Shown here: positions 42,007 to 53,543 of the stretch, in pieces
Numbering within the stretch: position 1 is the first letter of the stretch
How the letters are laid out: each line of letters starts with the position of its first letter
Assembly (NCBI RefSeq): GCF_029714425.1
Contig: NZ_CP121668.1
Span: forward strand, 1,447,501 to 1,511,500
Direction: 5' to 3'
DNA from: Bradyrhizobium sp. CB2312
GTDB lineage: Bacteria > Pseudomonadota > Alphaproteobacteria > Rhizobiales > Xanthobacteraceae
DNA: 64,000 nucleotides
The notes under the pieces: generated by a model
Told to the model about the DNA's origin: nothing
What the model saw: the letters and a program-made list of their open reading frames with translations, nothing else
Database searches by the model: none
Position numbers and translations under genes: made by a program

Positions 42007-42525
42007 CTACGGGCCTCTGTTAGCAAGCTCATCGAGCACACCCTCAGCAGTACCCGTAGCTAACTGTAGGACCGCCATGCGCGGTAGCTTCGTGTACTTC
42101 ATGATGATGGCCAGCGCCGCCAGCTTGTCGCGTGTCCCTGTGGGGCCCAAGGCCAGCTTGAAGACTTCTCGGAGCGTTGCCTCTGCCATACCATCATCTG
42201 TATCTGGAACAGGGACGCTAGACTGCGCTGCTGCTGTGGAGGTTGCTTCTGCTGTTTCTGGAAGCACACCGGCACCCTTTAGGGTCTGGATGGCCGTGCC
42301 GGCCTGTGTGTCAGCAATAGCCCAAAGGCGGTCAGCCTCCTCTCGACGCATCCCGTTGGGAATTCCCGTCCGCTTAAAACGCTCAGGGTCAGCTTTGCGC
42401 AGCTCTTCCCTTCTGCTGTCCCGCTCGGCCATCTTGGCCCTGTATTCCGGTTCGGCCCATTTGGCCTTCATGGCCGCTGAGTGAGATGGTGGGTGGTTAG
42501 TCTTGCCTCTTGGTAGTCTCGCCAT
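42007..42525 (-). CDS. Hypothetical protein, possibly phage-like
   Basis: A 172-residue protein. The first 60 residues are strongly basic ('MARLPRGKTNHPPSHSAAMK', 'WAEPEYRAKMAERDSRREELRKADPERFKRTG'), resembling short NUMOD-like DNA-contacting repeats; a Thr/Ala/Pro linker ('PETAEATSTAAAQSSVPVPDTDD') follows; the last 60 residues are helical ('EATLREVFKLALGPTGTRDKLAALAIIMKYTKLPRMAVLQLA'). This recalls phage small terminase-like or host-attachment regulators, but nothing decisive is present. The ATG at 42525 has AACACAGAC ahead of it, a weak site. IS21 element B lies 86 bp upstream and may have cut its promoter region. Confidence 0.55.
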   Translation of the reverse strand: MARLPRGKTNHPPSHSAAMKAKWAEPEYRAKMAERDSRREELRKADPERFKRTGIPNGMRREEADRLWAIADTQAGTAIQTLKGAGVLPETAEATSTAAAQSSVPVPDTDDGMAEATLREVFKLALGPTGTRDKLAALAIIMKYTKLPRMAVLQLATGTAEGVLDELANRGP

Positions 42526-42682
42526 TGTGTTGTCTGTGTTCCTTTCTAGCGCCGCTGCGGCGCGGCTGAGTGCTGTGTGTGGTTACTGATATTGGGCAAG
42601 CGTCGCCTGACTGTCGCGCGGCGATCAGGATGGAAGGCAGCGTCAATCAAGGTGAGAGAGTTTCGCTGGGCTCGTGACGTAG

Positions 42683-45132
<2,450 letters not shown>

Positions 45133-45268
45133 CGCTGCGCGACAATCAGAGTTCAACAAAACTCTTGCGCGCGACAATCATCGCGGCAATCATCATCAGG
45201 CCGCGACACTGCCTCGCCATCCTGATCGCCGCGCACTTCCTACCCAGATTGCCGCGCTACAGCCTGAC

Positions 45269-45742
45269 AGCGAACCCAAGTTACTAGCTGTGATGGTTGG
45301 TCATCTGTGATGCTGTTGGGCTGCGTGCCTTTGGGAGGGCGCCACGATGGGAGCCTTCCTCTATAGAGCGGGCCTGATAATTGGCTAAGTGCTTGAGTCT
45401 GTTGCTTCCAGCCGGATTGATACGCTTGCTGTAGAACGTAGGTACGTTTGAAAGCTAAGCCGCTGGATTCATTAGGAATCGAGGGTCAATTTGGGGCCCA
45501 ATACGGTACTCTCAAGAAAGCGCACCGTGCTGTTTAGCTGAGCAGCGGCTTTGGCCTTTAGCCCGACCTTTTTGAAGCCACGGGGGCCCAAAATTTCCGG
45601 CAGGGGCCCCAGGTCGGCCCGGAGTCCCGTTAGCTAACTTTTCGGTTGTGAAGCGTGAGTGCGACCCTTGCTGTAGTACGTCAGGGTGATAATTCGCTAA
45701 GTCGATGGATTCGCTAGGAGCGCATGGGTATTTGGGGCTAGC
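45269..45742. other. 474-bp gene-free stretch with an imperfect direct repeat
   Basis: Two ~72-bp copies, 45425-45496 and 45667-45737, share CTTGCTGTAG, GCTAAG, TGGATTC, TAGGA and TTTGGGG in order. A third partial match, TGATAATTGGCTAAGT at 45375-45390, equals 45687-45702 but for one base. A hairpin GGGGCCC / GGGCCCC lies between at 45583-45610. The second copy abuts the end of the serine recombinase gene. Confidence 0.6.
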
Positions 45743-46414
45743 TCAACCCCGCTCCAGCACGTTAGCTACGGACTGCGCGTACCAGCGTCCGCCACGAGCC
45801 GTAGGGATACCGCGCGCATTCAATGCGTCGGCAATCTGCCGCAGCGTGCTCGCACCGGCCTTCTGGGCCTCGCGGATGATCGGCAGCACATTCGCAGCGT
45901 AGCGGTCGGCCTCGGCCTTCACAGCCTCCACAGCGCCCCTGCGAGCAACATGGAGCTTAGGATTGCCCAAGGTGACACCGCGTGCCTTAGCCGCCGATAG
46001 GGCCTGCCTTGTGCGGGTGGAGATGAGCGCGCGCTCCTTCTCAGCCAATGCGGCGAACAGGTGGAGCACGAACGGATCGACATCGGGCCCCAACTCAGCG
46101 ACCACAAAAGGCACCTTGTGCGCCATGAGGCCGGAAATGAAGTGTACGTCCCGGCTGAGCCGGTCCAGCTTTGCTACAGCGACGTGGCACCTCAGTTTCC
46201 GTGCGGCGGCCAAGGCAGCCTTGAGCTGCGGTCGGCGGTCGAGAGCGTCCGAGCCCTTGCCTGTCTCCACCTCAACAAACTCACGTACCACTTCGTATCC
46301 CTCGGCATTCGCGAAGTGAGCGAGGGCGTGCCGTTGCGCTTCAATGCCCAAGCCTGAGCGCCCCTGAGCCGAGGTGGACACGCGGATATAGGTGATGAGC
46401 GGCGCGCGTTGCAT
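45743..46414 (-). CDS. Serine recombinase (resolvase/invertase family)
   Basis: A 223-residue site-specific recombinase. The catalytic Ser is in '[21 protein letters not shown]'; the family Arg residues appear in '[18 protein letters not shown]' (the D-R-L-S-R motif) and '[19 protein letters not shown]' (E-R-x-x-I-x-x-R-T). The C-terminal '[34 protein letters not shown]' is the DNA-binding recombinase part. The size is that of small resolvases, not large integrases. It may act at the imperfect repeats immediately beyond its stop codon or serve an older element in the island. The ATG at 46414 is preceded by AAGGGCCTTAGCA. Confidence 0.9.
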   Translation of the reverse strand: MQRAPLITYIRVSTSAQGRSGLGIEAQRHALAHFANAEGYEVVREFVEVETGKGSDALDRRPQLKAALAAARKLRCHVAVAKLDRLSRDVHFISGLMAHKVPFVVAELGPDVDPFVLHLFAALAEKERALISTRTRQALSAAKARGVTLGNPKLHVARRGAVEAVKAEADRYAANVLPIIREAQKAGASTLRQIADALNARGIPTARGGRWYAQSVANVLERG

Positions 46415-46625
46415 TGCTAAGGCCCTTCCGTCTGTAAAGAACCTTATCGTCCGTTTAAGTTATGTACACCGGTCGTTTTGGAATCCCTGCGATTCCGTTT
46501 TGCATGCCTGTCCCCAATGCAAGGGTTGGGGAAAGCTGGGACAGCGCACGTTGCGCGGGTAGCGCTGGAGGGCCTGCACGCGGGAATCAGATACATAGGG
46601 AGGCTGAAGGGCAGGGGATTATCCA

Positions 46626-47636
46626 ATGGCAGAACAAGACCATACCGCCGAGCGTGGCTCACTCATCCGCGTTCAGCAGTTCGATGTTTCCCAGTTGCCT
46701 CGTCGCGAGGATCTAGGGCGCGAGTGGTCCTTCGAGGCGGCTGTGGCCCCAGCCGAGCGCGCCATCGCCCTGTTTCAGTTGGTCCCTGAACACATCGTGC
46801 CGCTGTTGCCGCCAAGCGCTCGTAACCAACTCCGGGCAGCTGCCGACACGGTCTACAGTCTCTTTGAGCAGATCAGAAACTTTTCTGCCCAAACGCCGAA
46901 CGCAACGGCCGAACGACAGGGGCTCATCAATAGCCTCAGGGACAACTACGAAACCTGGTTCAACCAAATTCAGCCAGCGCTCGTTTTCTCTACCAGCATT
47001 CAGCGCGATTTTTCGCGCCTTGAAAACGAAGCCCGAGCGGCTGCGCAATCGGCGAAGGACGAGGCCGCTAGGCTTACTTCGACGTTAGCTGAGCACCAAA
47101 AGGAAGCCGAACGTGTCTTGGAAGACGTTCGTAGGGTCGCCGCAGAGCAGGGGGTTGGGTTTCAAGCAGCTTACTTCAAATCTGAAGCAGAGAAGCACGA
47201 CGCAGCCGCAGGAACGTGGCGCGTCTGGACAATCTTGGCGGCGGCTCTGGTGGCCGTGGTCGCAGGAGCATCCTTGTTCATTTCAAAGGTCGAGCTGCTT
47301 AAGCCTCAGGATGCATATGAGGCCATTCAACTGTTGGCAGCTAAGTTGGTGATCTTTACCACAGTGGGCTATCTCGTCGTGTTGTGCGCGCGGAATTTTC
47401 TGGCGCACACCCACAACGCCATCGTGAACCGCCATAGGCAAAACGCGCTGCTCACCTTTCAAGCTCTCGTGGATGCCGCGAAGGGAGAGGACAAGAAGGA
47501 CATTGTGCTTACTCAAGCCGCCGCGTGCATGTTTGCTCCTCAGGAGACCGGCTTCACTAAACATCAGCCCGAAGGTGGTCCAAGTATCATTCAGATGTTG
47601 GGAAAGCTTCCGGCCGACAAAGCGGCACATGGCTAG
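46626..47636 (+). CDS. Coiled-coil protein with two membrane helices, paired with TIR gene
   Basis: A 336-residue protein. Residues 1-125 are helical and soluble; 128-175 form a coiled coil ('FSRLENEARAAAQSAKDEAARLTSTLAEHQKEAERVLEDVRRVAAEQ'); two transmembrane helices lie at about 199-220 ('RVWTILAAALVAVVAGASLFI') and 236-256 ('LLAAKLVIFTTVGYLVVLCA'); a conserved-looking cytoplasmic tail contains 'NFLAHTHNAIVNRHRQNALLTFQALVDAAKGEDKKDIVLTQAAACMF'. It recalls poorly described helix-bundle membrane proteins seen beside defence nucleases, but no family is certain. It lies 38 bp upstream of the TIR gene on the same strand, so the two are likely co-expressed and their products may work together, with this one as membrane sensor or anchor. 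Codon choice is less GC-biased than the backbone. Confidence 0.7.
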   Translation: MAEQDHTAERGSLIRVQQFDVSQLPRREDLGREWSFEAAVAPAERAIALFQLVPEHIVPLLPPSARNQLRAAADTVYSLFEQIRNFSAQTPNATAERQGLINSLRDNYETWFNQIQPALVFSTSIQRDFSRLENEARAAAQSAKDEAARLTSTLAEHQKEAERVLEDVRRVAAEQGVGFQAAYFKSEAEKHDAAAGTWRVWTILAAALVAVVAGASLFISKVELLKPQDAYEAIQLLAAKLVIFTTVGYLVVLCARNFLAHTHNAIVNRHRQNALLTFQALVDAAKGEDKKDIVLTQAAACMFAPQETGFTKHQPEGGPSIIQMLGKLPADKAAHG

Positions 47637-47674
47637 TGACAGTCAGTCCACCCGCACTTCCATAGAGAAGCAGA

Positions 47675-48538
47675 ATGGCACGTAAACCACCAGAAACAAC
47701 CTACCGGCCCGCAGAGTTGAGCATCGAGCAAATCCAGCGCGCTATTCCAAGACTGGAGAGGAGGATTGCTGATCTGAAAAACCTGAACACGTCTGGAATG
47801 CACGACCGGGGAGGTCCAGCAATCCAAGCCATTAAGGTTTCGATTGAGCAAACTCTGGAAGAGGTCTTTGGCGCGTACACAACAGAATACAAGCGGTACA
47901 GTCCGGCAGCAATTTTGTCGGGCGGGCCGATAATCGTCGGCCGAGGATCGTCGATCGACCACCGCCCGTACTACGAAAGGAGCCGTCTGGCGTCGATAGC
48001 TCTTCTGGAGCAGGCAGTGCAGAGCTTGATTGAGCGCAGAGACGACCTCGTTGGTGTTCAAACTGTCGTTGTTGAAGACGAAGGACAGGATGAAGTCGAG
48101 GTCTCCAACAGGATTTTTGTTGTCCACGGTCGAGACGGCGAGCACCGGGAAACAGTGGCTCGCTTTCTCGGGCAACTCGGGCTCGAAGCCGTCATTCTTC
48201 ATGAGCAGCCGAATAAGGGACGGGCGCTGATTACAAAGTTTCAGGAGGTTGCTGCCGACATTGGATTTGCGGTCGTCTTAATGACCCCAGATGACTTGGG
48301 AGGTATTCGGGATGGCGAGCAGCATCTTCGCGCGCGTCAGAACGTGATCTTTGAGCTGGGCTTCTTCATCGGGGCGCTGGGGGCGGACCGGGTGGCTGCA
48401 TTGGTGAGCCCCCAGGTAGAACGTCCATCGGACTTCGATGGAGTTGTTTACATCTCATTGGAGGGTGAGTGGCGGCTTCCCTTGTGTAGAGAGCTTCGTG
48501 CGGCCGGTTATGATGTTGATCTTAACAAGGTTCTTTGA
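47675..48538 (+). CDS. TIR-like nucleotide-binding protein (PF10137 type)
   Basis: A 287-residue protein. Residues 1-125 are helical with a basic patch around an N-terminal 'LSIEQIQRAIPRLERRIADL'. From 146 the PF10137 pattern is clear: 'RIFVVHGRDGEHRETVARFLGQLGLEAVILHEQPNKGRALITKFQEVAADIGFAVVLMTPDDLGG', then 'RARQNVIFELGFFIGALGADRVAALV', where E227 occupies the NADase glutamate position, and 'PSDFDGVVYISLEGEWRLPLCRELRAAGYDVDLNKVL'. Domains of this kind (CAP12 / PCTIR) are effectors in CBASS and Pycsar systems, cutting NAD when activated. No cyclase is adjacent, so the trigger here is not obvious and may come through the neighbouring membrane protein. The ATG at 47675 lies seven bases after AGAAGC. 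Confidence 0.85.
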   Translation: MARKPPETTYRPAELSIEQIQRAIPRLERRIADLKNLNTSGMHDRGGPAIQAIKVSIEQTLEEVFGAYTTEYKRYSPAAILSGGPIIVGRGSSIDHRPYYERSRLASIALLEQAVQSLIERRDDLVGVQTVVVEDEGQDEVEVSNRIFVVHGRDGEHRETVARFLGQLGLEAVILHEQPNKGRALITKFQEVAADIGFAVVLMTPDDLGGIRDGEQHLRARQNVIFELGFFIGALGADRVAALVSPQVERPSDFDGVVYISLEGEWRLPLCRELRAAGYDVDLNKVL

Positions 48539-48603
48539 AAAGCAACTCCAGACCCTACGAAACCCGCTGAAGACCCACCCAATCGCTGCGCCAAGGATCA
48601 GTG

Positions 48604-49467
48604 TCAATCGGCGTTCGACTGGGACCCCCTATCGGCATCCAAAAGGGACCCCTTTGATCGGCGCGCTCTGCTGGTAGCGCTCGGGTCGTCGGAGCTGGTC
48701 GGGGTTGCGGAGACGGCGCGAGCGCGGGTTGTTTGAACATCGTCGCGGCTTTTGAAGCGCCAACTGTCGTTGCCGGTCTCAACGATGTCGCAGTGATGGG
48801 TCAATCGGTCGAGTAGCGCGGTGGTCATTTTGGCATCGCCGAACACGCTGGGCCATTCGCCGAACGCAAGATTGGTGGTGACAATGATGGAGGTGCGCTC
48901 GTAGAGCCGGCTGATGAGATGGAACAGGAGCTGACCGCCCGATTGCGCGAACGGCAGATAGCCCAGCTCGTCGAGAACGATGAAGTCCATGCGGGTCAGA
49001 TGCTCAGCGAGCCGTCCCTGCCGTCCGTTGCGGGTCTCGGTCTCGAGCCGGTTGACGAGATCGACGACGTTGTAGAAGCGTCCTCTAGCACCATCGCGGA
49101 TGCAACTTCTGGCAATGGCGATGGCCAGATGGGTCTTGCCTGTGCCGGTGCCGCCAACCAGCACGACGTTGCGTTGCTGGGCGATAAAGCCGCCGCCAGC
49201 GAGATCATTGACGAGAGTTTGATTGATCGGCGTGCCGTCGAACTGGAAGTCCGCGATGTCCTTGGCAAGCGGCAGCTTGGCAATGGTGAGCTGGTATTTG
49301 ATCGAGCGGGCTTGCTTCTCGTTGATCTCGGCGTTGAGCAGGTCGCCGACAATGCGCTGGGGTTCGTGCTGGCGCTTGACGGCAGTTGCCATGATCTCGT
49401 CGAAGGCAGCCTTCATGCCGTAGAGCTTGAGTTCGCCCATGAGGTCGAAGATTTGGGTTCGTTCCAT
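48604..49467 (-). CDS. istB: IstB ATPase of IS21 element C
   Basis: A 287-residue AAA+ protein. '[59 protein letters not shown]' is the DnaA-like N-terminal part, Walker A '[20 protein letters not shown]', Walker B '[15 protein letters not shown]', sensor '[19 protein letters not shown]', finger '[22 protein letters not shown]'. The long, low-complexity C-terminal tail runs nearly to the end of the IS at 48604. The start at 49467 overlaps the istA stop (ATGA). Intact. Confidence 0.92.
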   Translation of the reverse strand: MERTQIFDLMGELKLYGMKAAFDEIMATAVKRQHEPQRIVGDLLNAEINEKQARSIKYQLTIAKLPLAKDIADFQFDGTPINQTLVNDLAGGGFIAQQRNVVLVGGTGTGKTHLAIAIARSCIRDGARGRFYNVVDLVNRLETETRNGRQGRLAEHLTRMDFIVLDELGYLPFAQSGGQLLFHLISRLYERTSIIVTTNLAFGEWPSVFGDAKMTTALLDRLTHHCDIVETGNDSWRFKSRDDVQTTRARAVSATPTSSDDPSATSRARRSKGSLLDADRGSQSNAD

Positions 49468-50984
49468 CAGATGGTCCTCCGGAGGTTGTCGTAGCGGGCA
49501 CAATCGGCGATCGGTGCATGACGGAGTGTCAGTGCGGCCGGCGTCATGATGTTGGCCGGTGGGGCGGGTTCACGTTGACGGGCCAGGATATTGAGAACGA
49601 CATCGGCGGAATGGACGCCATGACCGAGCGCTTCGGCACAGGCCGCTTCCACCGCGGGCAGACCGTCAGTCAGCACCGCGTTGAGGATGTCGACCATCTG
49701 CCGATTGCCATCGTCGGTGCTGGCAAGCTTGCGCCGGATCCGCTCGATCGCAGCCGGCAGCACCCAGTCTTTGAAGGGAGCACCGTTGCGCAAGGCGCCG
49801 GGTTTGCGGGCGAGCACCGGCACATAATGCCAGGGGTCGTAGACGGTATCGCCGCGGCCAAAGGATCGCGGGTGCTCGGCAACGATGCGCCCATCCTGAC
49901 GGATCACGATACGATCGGCATAGGCTTGAACCTCGACCGGTCGTCCGACTGCGCTGGCTGCGACGGAGTACTTGTTGTTGTCGAAGCGCACCAGGCAGGT
50001 CTTCGAGACCGATGCCGTCACCGCATGGAAGCCGTCGAAGCGGCCGGCATAGGGAACGAGTTTGGGGCGCTCGGCTTCGAACACGTCCCAGATCGTCTGA
50101 TCGGTCAGCTCCGGATGGCGATGAGCCTTGGCGTAGGCGATGCATTTGTCGAGCAGCCAGGCGTTTAACTCGTCGAGGTTCTTGAAGCGCAGCCGCGGGG
50201 TGAAGAAGCGTTCGCGGACCAGCCCGACCTGGTTCTCGACCTGCCCCTTCTCCCAGCCCGACGCCGGCGTGCAGGCGACCGGATCGACCAGATAGTAGCT
50301 GCACATCTGCAGGAAGCGGCGATTGTAGAGACGGCCTTTACCGACGAAGATCGTCTCTACGGCGGTCTTCATGTTGTCGTAGATGCCGCGGGTGCAGGTG
50401 CCTTTGAACAGGGCGAACGCCCGGTCGTGGGCGTCGAACACCATCTCCTGCGTCTCTCGCGGATAGGCCCGCACGAACAGCATGCGGCTGTGACAGAGCC
50501 GGACATGAGCAGCCTTCACCATCACTGTGGTGCCGCTCAGCAGGACGACCTCGTGGCTCCAGTCGAACTGGTAGGCTTCGCCTGGTGCAAAGCTCAGCGG
50601 CACATACGCCGACGCTGTCGAGGTGCCGCGTTCCTTGCTCCACCGTCGTGCGTATCGACGAACCGCATCATAGCCGCCGACATAACCGAGGCCGCGAAGC
50701 TCTTCGAATATACGGATCAGCGTCAGCCGTTCCCGCGCCGACTTGCTCTCATTCCCTGCCAGCAACCGGTCAAGCTCGGCACTCCAGGCACCCATCTTCG
50801 GGAGCGGCTGCGTCTCGCGCTCATACCGGAACTCCGTCGCTTGAGAACGAATGACCTTGCGAACCACCTTCCGCGATACGCCAAGTTCTCGGCAGATCGC
50901 CTTGATCGGACGACCATCAACAAAGTAGGCGCGACGGATCTTACCAATCGTCTCCACCACCAGCATCCCAACCTCGGCTTCCAT
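49467..50984 (-). CDS. istA: IstA transposase of IS21 element C
   Basis: A 505-residue DDE transposase. '[41 protein letters not shown]' is the HTH, '[17 protein letters not shown]' gives the first catalytic Asp, '[21 protein letters not shown]' the second, and '[21 protein letters not shown]' the Glu. The last part, '[43 protein letters not shown]', is the usual C-terminal domain. The ATG at 50984 (MEAEVG) is slightly upstream of a second at 50966. The gene is complete and unbroken, so element C may be active. Confidence 0.92.
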   Translation of the reverse strand: MEAEVGMLVVETIGKIRRAYFVDGRPIKAICRELGVSRKVVRKVIRSQATEFRYERETQPLPKMGAWSAELDRLLAGNESKSARERLTLIRIFEELRGLGYVGGYDAVRRYARRWSKERGTSTASAYVPLSFAPGEAYQFDWSHEVVLLSGTTVMVKAAHVRLCHSRMLFVRAYPRETQEMVFDAHDRAFALFKGTCTRGIYDNMKTAVETIFVGKGRLYNRRFLQMCSYYLVDPVACTPASGWEKGQVENQVGLVRERFFTPRLRFKNLDELNAWLLDKCIAYAKAHRHPELTDQTIWDVFEAERPKLVPYAGRFDGFHAVTASVSKTCLVRFDNNKYSVAASAVGRPVEVQAYADRIVIRQDGRIVAEHPRSFGRGDTVYDPWHYVPVLARKPGALRNGAPFKDWVLPAAIERIRRKLASTDDGNRQMVDILNAVLTDGLPAVEAACAEALGHGVHSADVVLNILARQREPAPPANIMTPAALTLRHAPIADCARYDNLRRTI

Positions 50985-51078
50985 GACTCGATGGAAGCCA
51001 CTGTGGACCCTTGTCCCGGGGTCCCGATTGGATGCCGATTACCCCGAATACGGGGTCCTTATTCCATGCCGAAACACA

Positions 51079-51367
51079 GATCAGTAGGACCACGGGCGGC
51101 AGGGTAACCAGCCAAGCCTCTTGGGCCTGATCGCCTGGGCTGCTGTATCTGGCGTTGATCGCCGTCAGAATATCGTCGCAGCCGCACCGACTTTTCCGCC
51201 TGGACGTGCGGCTTCTCGTTTCAGCTCGGCATCTAAGACATCAGCAGGGTCGCGGCGGCTCAAAGAGCCTAGAGCTTCGCAAAAAGTCGTAGACGTGGTT
51301 TGCTCGCGCGCACGTTGCGCCAGTCCAACTTAATCAATAGTGTCGGACGATTCCCGGGGGGCCGGAA
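51079..51367. other. 289-bp region between IS21 element C and the GYF gene
   Basis: After the 6-bp duplication no protein-like frame occurs; GACGATTCCCGGGGGGCCGG just before 51368 is the ribosome-binding region of the next gene. Before the IS landed this would have been about 345 bp of spacer between the TIR and GYF genes. Confidence 0.5.
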
Positions 51368-53113
51368 ATGACCGATTGGTACTTATGGGACGGTGAAAGC
51401 CAGCGCGGTCCGATGGATCGCCGCGAACTGGATAACCGTATTCAATATCATCCTAACCCAAGCCTTGTTCGCGTTTGGCGTCAGGGGTTTTCGGGGTGGC
51501 AGAAGGTTGAGGATGCGTTTGATGTGGCGCAGAAAAGCCCGTTGGCCCCCTCGACCTTCGAGCGGCCTTTGGAATCAACCGGCAGTTCAAAACGTCAGAA
51601 CGTCGTTGCTCAACATTGGCGGGGCGAGTATCCGCTTGGGATTTCGTATTGGCTCATTGGCTTTATTGGCAACATTGCTGCGTATGTTGTCGTCGCAATA
51701 ATTTCCGCTTTGATTGGTGGGGCAATCAACCCAATCGGCATCCTGCTTTTCTATATTTCGCTCTGGTCGTTCATTGTCTGTCTCGCGATATGGCAATCAG
51801 TAGGCATTTGGCGGTCAGCGCAACATAGGATCGATCAACGTGCCACCTTGAGCAAACGGGCTCCCTGGGCTGGGCTAGCCAAAGTTATGGTTTGCCTCAG
51901 TGTATTGCAGACAATCGGAGTCCTCGCAAAGACGGCTATTCCGCAAATCGCGGAGGCAACCCGTATTGCGTTTATGGATGATCCGGACATTCCCCCATAT
52001 TCAATAAGAGTCATGGGCAACGGATCGGAAGCCGAGATATCTGGCGGTATCAAGTTCGGTCTCTCTGATGAATTCGAAAAGGTCCTAAATGCATCAAGGG
52101 GCGTGCGCGTCGTTCACCTCGACAGCATTGGTGGCCGTATTGGTGAAGGTCAGAAGCTCAACGCTCTTATCAAGACCCGCGGTCTCGATACTTATGTCGA
52201 TGTAAAATGTTTGTCTGCTTGCACCTTGGCCTTCGTTGCAGGTCGAAACCGAATCCTGAAGCAGGGCGCCCGGTTAGGATTTCACAGAGGAGCTTTCGCT
52301 GGAGAAGATCAGATCGACGGTAGCCTAGAAAGGTCAATCTACGCAGCATCTGGCGTCAGCGTTGCGTTTGTCGATCGAGCTTTGGCGACAAAAAATGCCG
52401 ACATGTGGCGACCTTCAGACGCGGATTTGGTGTCAGCAGGGGTCGTGACTAAGGTCACAAGCGGCGACGAGTACGCAATCGCTGGCGATGGTGGCAGGCT
52501 AGCACGCGAAGATTGGGATAAGGGGCTTCAAAAGGCCTCGCTGGTGTACAGAGTGATGAAGGAGAAGTATCCGCACTTGTATGGTGAGATACTCGACACG
52601 TTCATGGATGGCACGATCAAGGGAGCACCGCAGGCTCAAGTGATCGCAGAGGCTCGAACCAAACTAAATAATCTCATAAAGGCGCGCCTTCCTTATGCCG
52701 ACGATGCTGTTTTGGTCGACTTTGGACGCCTTGTCGTTGACCAATATCGCGCGCTCCAGAGCCAAGACAAAGATGCCTGCTACCGATTTGCATCAGGCCA
52801 GGGCGATCAAAACGTAATTCGATTGATTCCCAAAGAACTCACAGAACGCGAACTGGAGTTAGATGCACGCATTATCTCCTCAAGCCGAACCCAATATGGC
52901 GCACCCAATAACGACAAGGCTTGGGAAAAAATCGTCTCGCGCCTTACCTCCAGGGGGTACTCAGCTAAAGACCTTCAGCTCTTGACGGGCACGGTTAACG
53001 CTGCTGACCACGCTCGTTACTGTGACTTGGCCATCGTACTCTACCAGGAGATAGGCAACTTGCCGTCTATTGAGGCTGCTGCGCTTCTTCGAGAGTTCTT
53101 CGCGCCGTCGTAG
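51368..53113 (+). CDS. Membrane protein with GYF-type and ClpP-like domains
   Basis: A 581-residue protein. Residues 3-50 match GYF_2 ('WYLWDGESQRGPMDRRELDNRI', then 'RVWRQGFSGWQKVEDA'), a peptide-binding fold. Three hydrophobic segments lie at about 93-117, 122-146 and 172-190. Residues about 210-345 look like the COG3904/ClpP-like domain: 'RVVHLDSIGGRIGEGQKLNALI', then S283 in 'CLSACTLAFVAGRNRI' and H306 in 'GARLGFHRGAF', a plausible Ser-His pair. The rest is helical with a capped C-terminus. A membrane serine protease activated through the GYF domain is the reading I prefer; none with this exact layout is known to me. It is co-oriented with the TIR pair upstream and the reverse transcriptase downstream. 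Confidence 0.7.
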   Translation: MTDWYLWDGESQRGPMDRRELDNRIQYHPNPSLVRVWRQGFSGWQKVEDAFDVAQKSPLAPSTFERPLESTGSSKRQNVVAQHWRGEYPLGISYWLIGFIGNIAAYVVVAIISALIGGAINPIGILLFYISLWSFIVCLAIWQSVGIWRSAQHRIDQRATLSKRAPWAGLAKVMVCLSVLQTIGVLAKTAIPQIAEATRIAFMDDPDIPPYSIRVMGNGSEAEISGGIKFGLSDEFEKVLNASRGVRVVHLDSIGGRIGEGQKLNALIKTRGLDTYVDVKCLSACTLAFVAGRNRILKQGARLGFHRGAFAGEDQIDGSLERSIYAASGVSVAFVDRALATKNADMWRPSDADLVSAGVVTKVTSGDEYAIAGDGGRLAREDWDKGLQKASLVYRVMKEKYPHLYGEILDTFMDGTIKGAPQAQVIAEARTKLNNLIKARLPYADDAVLVDFGRLVVDQYRALQSQDKDACYRFASGQGDQNVIRLIPKELTERELELDARIISSSRTQYGAPNNDKAWEKIVSRLTSRGYSAKDLQLLTGTVNAADHARYCDLAIVLYQEIGNLPSIEAAALLREFFAPS

Positions 53114-53543
53114 TTTGGATCGTCGCGTATGAACCCAGTCAGTCTCGGGGCGCGCGCCTGCGCCGTATTTCTTGCACTGGCGCTCATTTCCGAGCTCACG
53201 TTCGGTCATGGTTGTACCGGCCGCAGACTCAAATTTGAGAATTAGATACAGTCGGCCGCAGCGGCAAGCAACAATTTAGAATTCCCCGGAATTCCGATTT
53301 GCAGGCGCGCGTCGCAGGTGCGAGGAAGAACCCGCCTAACTGCTGAGAGGGGCCGCAGCAATCTTGGGTTCCCTTATTGCCGCATCTCGCTATAAAGTAG
53401 ATCAGGGCACCGGCGCTGGCGAATTCGGCCAAGCGCTGTCAGTTCGGGGCGGCGGAAATTTCGAAAACAGAGGAATTGCGATTGCACTTTGACCGTGCGG
53501 GGCCTGTCCGCGGCGGACGTTTTTCATTTGATCACAGTTAGCT
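53114..53543. other. 430-bp non-coding stretch upstream of the reverse transcriptase
   Basis: No convincing gene. Small palindromes occur (CGGCCGCAGCGGC region, GTCCGCGGCGGAC at about 53508-53520, AATTCCCCGGAATT near 53280). Defence-associated reverse transcriptases and retrons often have a structured RNA in just this place, so the region could encode the template or cofactor RNA; this is inference from position and length. Confidence 0.45.

Larger units (their letters stand above)
48602..51078 (-). mobile_element. IS21-family element C
   Basis: A 2477-bp element with tips TGTCAATCGGCG and, inverted, TGTGTTTCGGC; GGGACCCC / GGACCCC and ATCGGCATCCAA recur just inside both ends. A 6-bp duplication GATCAG lies at 48596-48601 and 51079-51084. 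It carries istB and istA on the minus strand and belongs to another subgroup than elements A and B. It stands between the TIR and GYF genes of the cargo. Confidence 0.93.

Noticed and set aside
45269..45742. CRISPR array
   Set aside because: Only two or three imperfect copies of ~72 bp with unequal spacing; no short regular repeats and no cas genes anywhere in the window.
48919..49494. 191-codon plus-strand frame opposite istB of IS21 element C
   Set aside because: Shadow of an intact IstB.
53126..53245. 39-codon frame with a signal-peptide-like start between the GYF gene and the RT
   Set aside because: Too short, no ribosome-binding site, and it lies in a region better explained as non-coding leader; kept only as a possibility.
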